DNA of 64,000 nt from Lotus japonicus (taxonomy: Eukaryota; Streptophyta; Magnoliopsida; Fabales; Fabaceae), in assembly GCF_012489685.1 (NCBI RefSeq), contig NC_080042.1:30013158-30077157 (forward strand), in the 5' to 3' direction. Both the position numbers and the translations under genes were made by a program. This document shows, one piece after another, positions 37,379 to 48,277 of this stretch. The notes beneath the pieces were generated by a model. It was given only the letters and a program-made list of their open reading frames with translations, was not told the origin of the DNA and ran no database searches. Each line of letters opens with the position of its first letter. Within the stretch, counting starts at the first letter, position 1.

Positions 37379-40173
37379 TGTAAGGCCCTATTTTAGTTTG
37401 TTTTGTTTTTGAGAAAGATTGAATAAAATGAGGGTTTTGTTAAAGTTGGGAAATTGGCAGATTTCAACTGTCACCTTGTGTGAATTTGTAGAGGGTTTTA
37501 ACGACCTCATTTGGGAAAACTTCCTTCATGAGAGTCGAGCCCTTTAAGTGTAGAAAATTCTCGAAGTGGAATCAGGTCATTCCGATATCGGTACCTCGAG
37601 ATATTGTAGTTTTAGTGACGATGGTTTTGGCTGTACAGTACCAGCGGGTTAATTGGAGAATTTTCCTTTTAATTCATGTTTTAATCTTGTTTTTATTAAA
37701 AAGTGGTTTGGTTTTCTCATAAGTCAGACCGGTTTAAGTGAGTAATTAGTTGGGTTCAGGGTTTTTACTTGTTTGGGCTTAGAAAGAAAAAAAATTCAAA
37801 ACCCTAGCTCATGCATGTGTAGCCGCGGGTTCAATAGGGTTTGGGGGGAGGAGTTTTTCCCATTCACACAAAATCTGAATTAGAAACCCTTGGGCAGCAC
37901 CTCCATCACGTAAAAACATAAGAGAGAAAGGAGAGGAGAAGAGAGGAGCCGCCACCTTCCACCCTTACCGCCGGCCGCCGTCGTGAAGGGGAGCAAGAGA
38001 GAGTGAGATCACGAGAGAGAGGGAGAGGATTCGAGAAGGAGAAAGAGGGAGGGAACTTGGACAGCAAGGAAAAGCCTCTTCAAAACTTCATCCTTTTCTT
38101 CTTTCATCAAGGTTTTAGTAAGGTAAGGGCTGGTCCTAGGATTGGGTAGGTTGTTAGGGAATTGTTGCCATGATTTGTTGTGAAAAGTTTTGTTGTTGGA
38201 GGGTTTTGCATGACGGTTTGGTTATGGGATAACTTGCTGGATTTTTATGATCATGATGCTTGCTGGATTTTGCCATGAGATTCCATGTGTTATTGTTTCA
38301 CTATTTGCTATTCTTGCCTTAGACCTTGATGCTTTGTGAAGATCCCATGCAATACTTGCTAAGTTTGACATGAAATTTATTTGTCCAACGTGATGATTGA
38401 GATGTGTTAGGTTCTGAAATCTTTTCATAGGGTGATTCCACATGAATATATGACGTTTTGTTGCTGGAAAATGGATTTGAAACTTTGCACTTGCATCTTC
38501 AAAATTTTCATTTAGGGCAGAAGTGACCCTTCCAGTTTTCTGTACTGGACAGCGGACTTCATGGCCCGATATCACCCGTTTCTGGTCTTCCGATGAAAAC
38601 GTGGTAAACTAGGAAGTTATAGATATTCGAATTAGCTTTCTAGAAATATAAAAATCATAATTTTTGGTTTAATAATGTGATCTGGGGGTCGTTTTTAGTA
38701 ACTGTTACACCTGCTATCTTTCCTGTTCCGGACAGTAGGCTTAAGGCCTAATATCACTTAATTATGGGACTCAAATCAACGAGTGTTTAACTAGAGAGTT
38801 TTAGATATTTAAAATAGCTTTCCAGAAAGGTATCATACGTGATTTTTGGTTGAAAGATACATTCTGTGGCTCTGTTTTTGTGAAAGTTGTTTCTCCTGTC
38901 AATATGTTGAGTTGCGAAAATGTTTTGAAGTTTTGTTTAGGAACATGTGTTTAGGAGATGTTGTGAGTTATATGCTGTTAAGCTTGATTTCATGAGCCTT
39001 GGTACTTGCCTTGTGGTGCTGTTGTGACATAATATGCATGTTTTTATGTATATGGCTATTCTTAAATGATTTCACATTGTTTAATTGGTTACTTGTAGAA
39101 AAGGGTCGCTCACCTAGCCGTAATTCCCTTTTGTGCACTGTGAATGTTGTGTTGCTATCTTTAGTTTTGTGATGAGAATAAAAGACTCTAGGAAGACTTG
39201 ACTTAGAGCCTAAATATAAGAGAAAGAGAAATAACTCGCTTGCAAGTAAAAAGTGAAAATGTGATTAATGGAACATAGGTCTAGGTGAGACTATGGACCA
39301 TGAGAATGATGGTACCGTTAGAGCCAAACGGTTACTTGCACGCGAGGGTGTTTGTGGGTTGTACGGTGTGTCCCCATTTGATTTGGTTGACTGCGGTCAC
39401 CTTGTGATTCTGTGTACGGGCGGTGTGTCCGGCGGACGGTGTGTCCCCCCACATGAATGAGGGTTGTACGGTGTGTCCCCTCCGAGAATTGTTCATCTGC
39501 GGATGATCGTGAATATGGCCATTGGTGTTGAGGTGGTTGTGTGAATGGTGAGGTCGCTAGCCTAACTGAACTTAGGTGACTGACTGAGATATAACCTAAA
39601 TATTATGCTTATTATACCTTGTTAGTTATGAGAGTACATGTATATGTGAATGATTTTATGAGAATATGAGATCTGACCCTTGCGCTACTTGTTTATGTGT
39701 TTATTTGGGGGGGGTAGATTGTCGTGAAGATAACGGCGACGACTCATTCTTGGAAGCTGATACTCTGTGACGAGCCACTACCGGATGACGACTACACTTC
39801 AGATAAAGAGGAAGAAGATAAAGAGAAAGAGGCCAAGGATTTGGGTTGGGTTGAGAGACATCCATTTTCTCTTTAGGTTGAGAGTACCGAGTTCGGGAAG
39901 CTTTGAGCAATTATTTTGTTTTCATTTGGATAATTAAACTTGATGTAATTTACTTTGGTTTTAGAGGTATATTTCATACTTATTTTATTTAATTCAAAAG
40001 TTTTGAGATGATGTTTACTTCCGCGAGATTTGTAAAGGTTAATCTTTCAAGAGTTTTGCAATTAATGAATCTTTTATCATTAATTAAAGGTTAATTAATT
40101 AATCGGCGAAAATTCTTTGTAAAAGTACACGTGATTAGTTACTGTGTGATACCCGAGAAATCGGGGCGTTACA
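37379..40173 (+). repeat. Element D 3' (middle) LTR (2795 bp)
   Basis: TGTAAGGCCC to CGGGGCGTTACA. It is longer than the 5' LTR because it keeps the roughly 110-bp segment at 38740-38860. It has a G run of 8 at 39707-39714, against 13 in the other copies. It is followed by a primer site, so it also served as the left LTR of a second internal region. Confidence 0.9.
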
Positions 40174-40580
40174 TTGTGGTATCAGAGCTCCGGTTGAGAA
40201 ACCAGAGTACTAAGGGTTTTGGGCTTACGAGTTTCCAAACTCGTTGATGTTTTTGTTTTTGATAAAGATGTTTTCAAAGTTTCGCGGTGAGATTGGGTAG
40301 ACTTGTGTGCTAAGATGCTTGCTTGACTGTGATTGTCTGAATAGTATCATTGCCGTGATACTTGAGATAGATTATTTATTGTATACTTAGATATTTCTTT
40401 TAATTTGAGGGCACTGACATTGGGTTGTGGTTCTATTTCTAAGCAGGATTTCCATCATGCCTCCGAGACAGGACCCAATCAATGCTCAGCTTGCTCAAGC
40501 AATGGCTCAGCTGGCTCAGGTGATGACCCAGCAGGCTGCCACTGCTGCTGCCAAGCCGCGGCGCAGCTTCAACGGGAAGC
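40174..40580 (+). pseudogene. Second D leader and gag start (stub 1)
   Basis: Primer site TGGTATCAGAGC at 40177-40188, leader as in D, and ATG at 40457 (MPPRQDPINAQLAQAM). It keeps the CAG that is a stop in D gag. A one-base deletion near 40552 shifts the frame. At about 40580 the sequence leaves D gag (CAACGGGAAGC) and enters copia RNase H on the other strand. Confidence 0.85.
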
Positions 40581-41465
40581 AGTATTATCACAATAAAGTG
40601 GAATGTTGCTCCCAAGGATTTGATAATCCTCTAGTTGATGTTTCATCCAGAGCATCTGAGTGCTGCAAATAGCTGCTGAGATATATGCTGCCTCTGTAGT
40701 GGATAGTGCTATAGTAGACTACCTCTTGCTTGCCCATGAGACTAAGTTACTTTCCAGAAATTGACAATTTCCAGAAGTGCTTTTCCTTTCAGTTCTATCT
40801 CCAGCATAATCAGCATCACAGTAACCTGAAAGCTTATACTCTGATGTTTTCTTATACATCAAGCCAAGGTTAGTGGTACCTTTCAGATATCTGAGAATTC
40901 TCTTAACAGCAGTTAAGTGAGTTTCTTTAGGATCTGATTGGAATCGAGCACATAAATGTACACTAAACTTAATATCTGGCCTAGATGCAGTTAAGTATAG
41001 AAGTGAACCTATCATTCCACGATAGGGCTTCTGACATACTTTTCCATTGGCATCTTCTTTCTCCATAATGCATGTAGGATGCATAGGAGTCTTAGCAATT
41101 GTTGACTCTGTCATATTGAACTTCTTCAAAAGTTCCTTTGTGTACTTGCTCTGATGGATGTAAGTAGCTTCTGGTTTTTGATCAACTTGTATTCCCAGAA
41201 AGTACTTGATTTCTCTCATCATACTCATTTCAAATTCAGCCTCCATCATCTCAGAAAATTCCTTGCAAAGAGATGGATTAGCAGATCCAAATATAATATC
41301 ATCAACATAAATTGGCACAATTAAGATATCATCTTTGTAAGTTTTGCAAAAGAGAGTTGTATCTACTTTACCCCTTACAAACTCATTATCCAGAAGGAAT
41401 GAGCTAAGTCTCTCAAACCATGCTCTGGGAGCTTGCTTTAGACCATAGAGAGATTTCTTCAATTT
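40581..41465 (-). pseudogene. Element E RT-RNase H fragment, duplicate copy
   Basis: Minus-strand copia fragment. RNase H is truncated at CDNTA (40580-40594). RT runs back through CDADYAGDRTERKS, YLTASRPDIKFS, the catalytic block (here IYVDDIIFGSAN near 41290-41310) to KKSLYGLKQAPRAWF at 41440. The frame 40719-41528 is open, continuing into LTR sequence as a chance read-through of the junction. A frameshift near 40719 separates the last RNase H piece. Homologous to 43540-44421. Confidence 0.88.
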
Positions 41466-43130
41466 TAATTTAGGGCAGAACTGACCCTTCCAGTTTTCTG
41501 TACTGGACAGCGGACTGCCCGATATCACCCGTTTCTGATCTTCCGATGAAAACGTGGTAAACTAGGAAGTTATAGATCTTCGAATTAGCTTTCTAGAAAT
41601 ATAAAAATCATAATTTTTGGTTTAATAATGTGATCTGGGGGTCGTTTTTAGTAACTGTTACACCTGCTATCTTTCCTGATCCGGACAGTAAGCTTTAAGG
41701 CCTAATATCACTTAACTATGGGACTCAAATGAATGAGTGTTTAACTAGAGAGTTGTAGATATTTAAAATAGCTTCCCAGAAAGGTATGATACGTGATTTT
41801 TGGTTGAATGATACATTATGTGGCTCTGTTTTTGTGAAAGTTGTTTCTGCTGTCAATATGTTGAGTTGCGAAAATGTTTTGAAGTTTTGTTTAGGAACAT
41901 GTGTTTAGGAGATGTTGTGAGTTATGTGCTGTTAAGCTTTATTTCATGAGCCTTGGTAGTGCCTTGTGGTGCTGTTGTGACATAATATGCATGTTTTTAT
42001 GTATATGGCTATTCTTAAATGATTTCACATTGTTTAATTGGTTACTTGTAGAAAAGGGTCGCTCACCTAGCCGTAATTCACTTTTGTGAACTGTGAATGT
42101 TGTGTTGCTATCTTTAGTTTTGTGATGAGAATAAAAGACTCTAGGAAGACTTGACTTAGAGCCTAAATATAAGAGAAAGAGAAATAACTCGCTTGCAAGT
42201 AAAAAGTGAAAATGTGATTAATGGAACATAGGTCTAGGTGAGACTATGGACCATGAGAATGATGGTACCGTTAGAGCCAAACGGTTACTTGCACGCGAGG
42301 GTGTTTGTGAGTTGTACGGTGTGTCCCCACGTGATTTGGTTGACTACGGTCACCTTGTGATTCTGTGGACGGGCGGTGTGTCTGGTGGACGGTGTGTCCC
42401 CCCACATGAATGAGGGTTGTACGGTGTGTCCCCTCCGAGAATTGTTCATCTGCGGATGATCGTGAATATGGTCATTGGTGTTGAGGTGGTTGTGTGAATG
42501 GTGAGGTCGCTAGCCTAACTGAACTTAGGTGACTGACTGAGATATAACCTAAATATTATGCTTATTATACCTTGTTATTTATGAGAGTACATGTATATGT
42601 GAATGATTTTATGAGAATATGAGATCTGACCCTTGCGCTACTTGTTTATGTGTTTATTTGGGGGGGGGGGGGTAGATGGTCGTGAAGATAACGGCGACGA
42701 CTCATTCTTGGAAGCTGATACTCTGTGACGAGCCACTACCGGATGACGACTACACTTCAGATAAAGAGGAAGAAGATAAAGAGAAAGAGGCCAAGGATTT
42801 GGGTTGGGTTGAGAGACATCCATTTTCTCTTTAGGTTGAGAGTACCGAGTTCGGGAAGCATTGAGCAATTATTTTGTTTTCATTTGGATAATTAAACTTG
42901 ATTAATTTACTTTGGTTTTAGAGGTATATTTCATACTTATTTTATTTAATTCAAAAGTTTTGAGATGATGTTTACTTCCGCGAGATTTGTAGAGGTTAAT
43001 CTTTCAAGAGTTTCGCAATTAATGAATCTTTTATCATTAATTAAAGGTTAATTAATTAATCGGCGAAAATTCTTTGTAAAAATACACGTGATTAGTTACT
43101 GTGTGATACCCGAGAAATCGGGGCGTTACA
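41466..43130 (+). repeat. D LTR, 3' part (third copy)
   Basis: It begins inside the LTR at the position of 38512 and ends CGGGGCGTTACA at 43130. It retains the segment missing from the 5' LTR. G run of 13 at 42660-42672. Its left edge is the recombination junction, not an element end. Confidence 0.88.
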
Positions 43131-43539
43131 TTGTGGTATTAGAGCTCCGGTTGAGAAACCAGAGTACTAAGGGTTTTGGGCTTACGAGTTTCCGAACTCG
43201 TTGATGTTTTTGTTTTTGATAAAGATGTTTTCAAAGTTTCGCGGTGAGATTGGGTAGACTTGTGTGCTAAGATGCTTGCTTGACTGTGATTGTCTGAATA
43301 GTATCATTGTCGTGATACTTGAGATAGATTATTTATTATATACTTAGATATTTCTTTTAATTTGAAGGCACTGACATTGGGTTGTGGTTCTATTTCTAAG
43401 CAGGATTTCCATCATGCCTCCAAGACAGGACCCAGCCAATGCTCAGCTTGCTCAAGCAATGGCTCAGCTGGCTCAGGTGATGACCGAGCAGGCTGCCACT
43501 GCTGCTGCCCAAGCCGCGGCGCAACTTCAACGGGAAGCA
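43131..43539 (+). pseudogene. Third D leader and gag start (stub 2)
   Basis: The primer site at 43134-43145 reads TGGTATTAGAGC, one C to T change. ATG at 43414 (MPPRQDPANAQ); the frame is open through LQREAVLSQ across the fusion point near 43539. Unlike stub 1 there is no frameshift before the fusion. Confidence 0.85.
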
Positions 43540-46422
43540 GTATTATCACAATAAAGTGGAATGTTGCTCCCAAGGATTTGATAATCCTCTAGTTGATGTT
43601 TCATCCAGAGCATCTGAGTGCTGCAAATAGCTACTGAGATATATTCTGCCTCTGCAGTGGATAGTGCAATAGTAGACTACCTCTTGCTTGCCCATGAGAC
43701 TAAGTTACTTTCCAGAAATTGACAATTTCCAGAAGTGCTTTTCCTTTCAGTTCTATCTCCAGCATAATCAGCATCACAGTAACCCGAAAGCTTATACTCT
43801 GATGTTTTCTTATACATCAAGCCAAGGTTAGTGGTACCTTTCAGATATCTGAGAATTCTCTTAATAGCAGTTAAGTGAGTTTCTTTAGGATCTGATTGGA
43901 ATCGAGCACATAAATGTACACTAAACATAATATCTGGCCTAGATGCAGTTAAGTATAGAAGTGAACCTATCATTCCACGATAGGGCTTCTGACATACTTT
44001 TCCATTGGCATCTTCTTTCTCCATAATGCATGTAGGATGCATATGAGTCTTAGCAATTGTTGATTCTGTCATATTGAACTTCTTCAAAAGTTCCTTTGTG
44101 TACTTGCTCTGATGGATGTAAGTAGCTTCTGGTTTTTGATCAACTTGTATTCCCAGAAAGTACCTTGATTTCTCCCATCATACTCATTTCAAATTCAGCC
44201 TGCATCATCTCAGAAAATTCCTTGCAAAGAGATGGATTAGCAGATCCAAATATAATATCATCAACATAAATTTGCACAATTAAGATATCATCTTTGTAAG
44301 TTTTGCAAAAGAGAGTTGTATCTACTTTACCCCTTACAAACTCATTATCCAGAAGGAATGAGCTAAGTCTCTCAAACCATGCTCTGGGAGCTTGCTTTAG
44401 ACCATAGAGAGATTTCTTCAATTTGAAAACATGGTCAGGGTTCTTCTCATCTTCAAAACCAGGAGGTTGGTGCATATACACTTCCTCTGAGATGTATCCA
44501 TTCAGGAAGGCACTCTTAACATCCATCTGATGAAGAATTATGTTGTGATTCACTGAGAATGAGATCAGCAGTCTGATAGCTTCCAATCTTGCTACTGGAG
44601 CAAATGTTTCAGTATAATCTATTCCTTCTTGCTGACTGTATCCTTGAGCAACTAGCCTTGCTTTGTTTCTGACAACATCTACTTTTTCATTCACCTTGTT
44701 TCTAAAAACCCATTTGGTTCCAATGTTGTGAGCGTCTTGAGGCTTCTTGACAAGGTTGCAAACATCATTCTTGGAGAATTGGTTGAATTCTTCTTCCATT
44801 GCCAGAATTCAGGCTTTGTCTTAAAGAGCTTCGTCAATTGATTTTGGTTCAATTAAGGATACCAATCCCTTCAGACTAAGCAGAGTCTCTTCAAAGGGTA
44901 TGAATGCTGATCTGGTTCTGACTTGTTCATCTTTATTTCCCAGAATCAACTCCTTAGGGTGAGAGGCAACAATTCTGCTCTTCTTCTGAGGCTGTGAATA
45001 AGAAGGACCAACTTCCTCTAGAGAGTCTTCCTCTGGCTCAGCTTCCTCTAGAGCTTTGCCTTTATTAGAAACATTTATACTCATATCTGCAAACTTTTCA
45101 ACTAGCTTTGACTGATCAGAGTCAAGCTTATCATCAAATCTAACATGAATATATTCTTCAATAGTTTTAGCATCAGTGTTATAAATTCTAAAGCCTTTAG
45201 AACGTTCAGAGTAACCAAGTAATAGACATTTAGAAGATTTAGAATCAAACTTATGCAATCTATCCTTAGTATTCAGAGCATAGCAAACACAACCAAAAGG
45301 ATGAAAGTAAGAAATGTTGGGTTTTACTTTCTTCCACAATTCATAAGGAGTCTTATTCAGAATTGGTCTGATAGAGATCATGTTCTGAATGTTACATGCT
45401 GTGTTTACTGCCTCAGCCCAGAAGTGCTTTGTCATGTCAGTTTCTTGAAGCATGGTTCTAGCCATCTCTTGAAGAGTTCTATTCTTCCTCTCAACAACCC
45501 CATTCTGTTGAGGAGTTCTAGGACAAGAGAAATCATGTGCAATTCCATAGGAATCAAACAGACTCTCAAACTTGTCATTCTCAAACTCTCCACCATGATC
45601 AGTTCTGACACGCATAATCCTACAAGCCTTCTCGTTTTGCACTTAGGCAATAAAGGTAGAGAACACAGAATGAGACTCATCCTTGCGGGATAGAAATTTT
45701 ACCCATGTCCAGCGGCTATAGTCGTCAACAATGACCATCCCATATCTCTTGCCACCTATAGACTCGGTCTTCACTGGTCCAAAAAGGTCGATATGCAGAA
45801 GTTCCAACGGCCTTGAGGTGGAAACAACATTCTTTGCCTTGAAAGGGACTTTTGTAAACTTGCCTTTCTGACATGCTTCACAAGGAGCATCTGAAGAGAA
45901 CTTCAGAGTGGGTAAGCCCCTGACAAGGTCAAGCTTACTCAGCTGAGAAATCTTTCTCATACTGGCATGCCCTAACCGTCTATGCCATAACCATTGCTCC
46001 TCATTAACAGAAAGAAGGCACTTTACATTCTGAGTTTCCAACTCAGATAATCTGATCTTATAAGTGTTGTTCCTCCTCTTGCTGTTAAACAGAACATAGC
46101 CATCGATCTGACTTACAGCCCTGCAGGACTTTTGATTGAAGATAATATCATAACCCTTGTCAGCTAATTGACTTATAGACAATAAGTTATGATTTAAGCC
46201 ATCTACCAATAGAACATTACCAATGCATGGACTATTATTAACACCAATAGTACCAGAACCAACAATTTTACCCTTCTCATTGCCACCAAAGCCAACTTCG
46301 CCTCCAGACTTAAGTTTTAGCTCTTGGAACAAAAGCCTTTCTCCCGTCATGTGACGCGAGCATCCACTGTCCAGATACCATGATTGGTGTTTCAGTGGAG
46401 CGATCAAGGATATCTGCAACAT
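43540..46422 (-). pseudogene. Element E pol: protease, integrase, RT, truncated RNase H
   Basis: The protease frame opens upstream of SWYLDSGCSRHMTG near 46380-46340. Then come WHRRLGHASMRK, CEACQKGK, integrase (VIVDDYSRWTW, RTDHGGEFENDKF, TPQQNGVVERKNR) and RT (WVFRNKVNEKVD, MDVKSAFLNGYI, IYVDDIIFGSAN near 44250). RNase H ends at CDNTA. Breaks: TAA at 45643-45645 where C has CAG (Gln); stops near 44821 and 44809 in the linker; a one-base insertion near 44164; and a frameshift near 43676. Non-functional. Confidence 0.9.
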
Positions 46423-48202
46423 AGATAATCTTATCCTTAGGTACCCATTTTCTGGGTCCTTTCTTGTTAGTTACCTCAGAGGTTCTGACGACCTTGGGTT
46501 TCTCAACATGATAATGTAAAGGAATTTGAGCATGACATTTGAGCATAGAAGGAGTTCCCTTTTTACGAGAGGGTTTAGCAACTTTAGCAGGCAATGATTC
46601 AGGCAAAATAGTACCAGAGGGTACAAAATGTTCATACAGAGGTTTAGCCTTAGGCATAGAAGGCTCATTTCTACTGGGTCCAGAATAGCTAATGCCACAC
46701 ATTCCATTTCTGCTTACGTCATAGATCATTGAAGCCATCAAGCTTCTATCTACGCTTTTAGCTAGGAATCTTTGAAAAGATTTTTCATATTTGGATTCAT
46801 CTTTAATATCAGAGGCATCACAAGCAACAACTTCTTCTAACTTAATGATCTGGTTTTTAAGCACAGAGTTAGAGTTTACTAAAGCATGATTATTTTCTTT
46901 TAACTCAGAAATAATTTTATCATGTTCAGCAGAAGTCTTAGAAACAGCAGAAAAATCATTTTTCAACTTTTTATGCTTAGTCAGGAGAAAGTTATATTTA
47001 TCCATGATATCAGACAAAGCACATTTAAGTTCAGAGGTTGAGAAAGAAGCGAATACCTCATTTTCATCGTCAGAGTCTGGATCTTCCTCTGATGCAGATT
47101 CAGAGTTAGTTGCTTCTTTTGACTCTGCTTTCTTGTTCTTGACAATAGCCATGAGTCCTTCAACAACTTCTCCATCAGAGTCAACATCCTCTGACTCTGA
47201 TTCATCAAAAGTCACCATGAGGCCTTTCTTAGCTTTGAAGCGCTTCTTTGTCTTCTTGTCCTTTTTCAGCTTAGGACAATCACTCTTGTAGTGCCCTGAT
47301 TCTTTGCATTCAAAGCATGTGACTTTCTTTGATGAAGACTTCTTCTGACCAGAAGAAGATTCATTCTTTCCTTTAGTCTTTCCAGAGCCTCTATACTTGC
47401 TCTGCCTGTGCTTCCAGATGCGGTTGAGCTTTCTGAAGATCAGGGTTAGCTCATCTTCATCAGAATCTTCAGAGTTTTCTTCAGATTCTTCTTCTGCTTG
47501 GAGAGCTTTAGCCTTTTCAGATTTGGATTTCAAGGCTATAGACTTCTTCTGATCCGGATGTTCAGCACGCTTCAATTCACGACACTTCAGTATGCTTATG
47601 AGTTCTTCCAAACTCATCTGATCAACATATCTTGTGAGCTCCAAGGAAGTTATCAGAGGCATCCAGCTTTCAGGAAGACCTCTAAGAATCCTCATGACAT
47701 GATCAGCAGTTGTGTAACTCTTGTTGAGAGGTCTAATTCCAGCAATGAGTAACTGAAATCTGGAGAACATGTCCTCAATGGACTCAATGGATTCCATTTG
47801 GAAGGATTCATACTTCCTGATCAAGGACAACGCCTTTGACTCTTTCACCTTCTTGTTTCCTTCATGGGTCATCTTCAAGGAATCAAAGATACCCTTTGCA
47901 TACTCACGATCTGTAATCTTTTGATATTCTTCATAATAAATAGCACTGAGAAGAATAGTTCTAGCTTTATGATGCAGTGAGTAAAGCTTCTTCTACTCTG
48001 CAGTCATCTCTGTTCTGGAGATCTTCTTGCCATCACCATCAACTGGACACTCATAGCCATCCACTATAATATCCCAGAGATCTGCATCCAAGCCCAGAAA
48101 AAAGCTTTCGATCCTGTCTTTCCAGTACTCAAATCTTTGACCATCGAACATAGGAGGCTTTGCACTGTAGACATCTTTTTGCGCTTCAATGGTGGCAGCC
48201 AT
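46310..48202 (-). pseudogene. Element E gag
   Basis: Starts at 48202 (MAATIEAQKDV). Capsid blocks are FDGQRFEYWKDRIESFF, KMTHEGNKKVKESK and LRGLPESWMPL. Knuckle CFECKESGHYKSDC is near 47300, followed by acidic and coiled-coil regions and a C-terminal block KWVPKDKIIYVADIL overlapping the protease frame. One stop, TAG at 47993-47995 in TAE-stop-KKLYS, fits CAG to TAG; otherwise the 523-codon remainder is open. Ends at 46310, overlapping the +1 protease frame by at least 113 bases. Confidence 0.9.
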
Positions 48203-48263
48203 CTTAGTTTTTCACACCGGCCCGAATCACTGAACACTGTTAGGTGTGGTAATCAGAACTTGC

Positions 48264-48275
48264 GCTCTGATACAA
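48264..48275 (-). other. Element E primer-binding site (degenerate)
   Basis: The minus strand reads TTGTATCAGAGC; the GG of the tRNA-Met complement is changed to TG. Confidence 0.7.
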
Positions 48276-48277
48276 GT

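Larger units (their letters stand above)
6628..43539 (+). mobile_element. Element D: Del/Tekay-like chromovirus (Ty3/gypsy), split by C and followed by an extra LTR-gag stub
   Basis: Order on the plus strand: 5' LTR 6628-9320, primer site, gag 9604-10557, interruption by C (10555-33824), then protease, RT, RNase H, integrase and a C-terminal chromodomain-like segment to 37341, polypurine tract, and LTR 37379-40173. The second LTR is followed by another primer site and gag start instead of flanking DNA. The array was therefore LTR-internal-LTR-internal before a deletion removed its right end. Five bases before the left LTR are GCACC (6623-6627), but the matching right duplication is gone. Confidence 0.85.
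38512..44421 (+). repeat. Tandem direct duplication, two units of about 2.96 kb, spanning the D-E fusion
   Basis: Unit 1 is about 38512-41465 and unit 2 about 41466-44421. Each holds the 3' half of a D LTR, primer site, gag start, the same fusion to copia RNase H, and copia RT. The outer junction at 41461-41466 joins copia CTTCAATTT to LTR TTAATTTAGGGCAG through a few shared bases. The units differ at roughly 1-2% by eye. One difference is an extra C near 44164 that shifts the RT frame only in unit 2. Confidence 0.82.

Noticed and set aside
45253..45693. 146-residue plus-strand frame
   Set aside because: Antisense of E integrase; no independent support.
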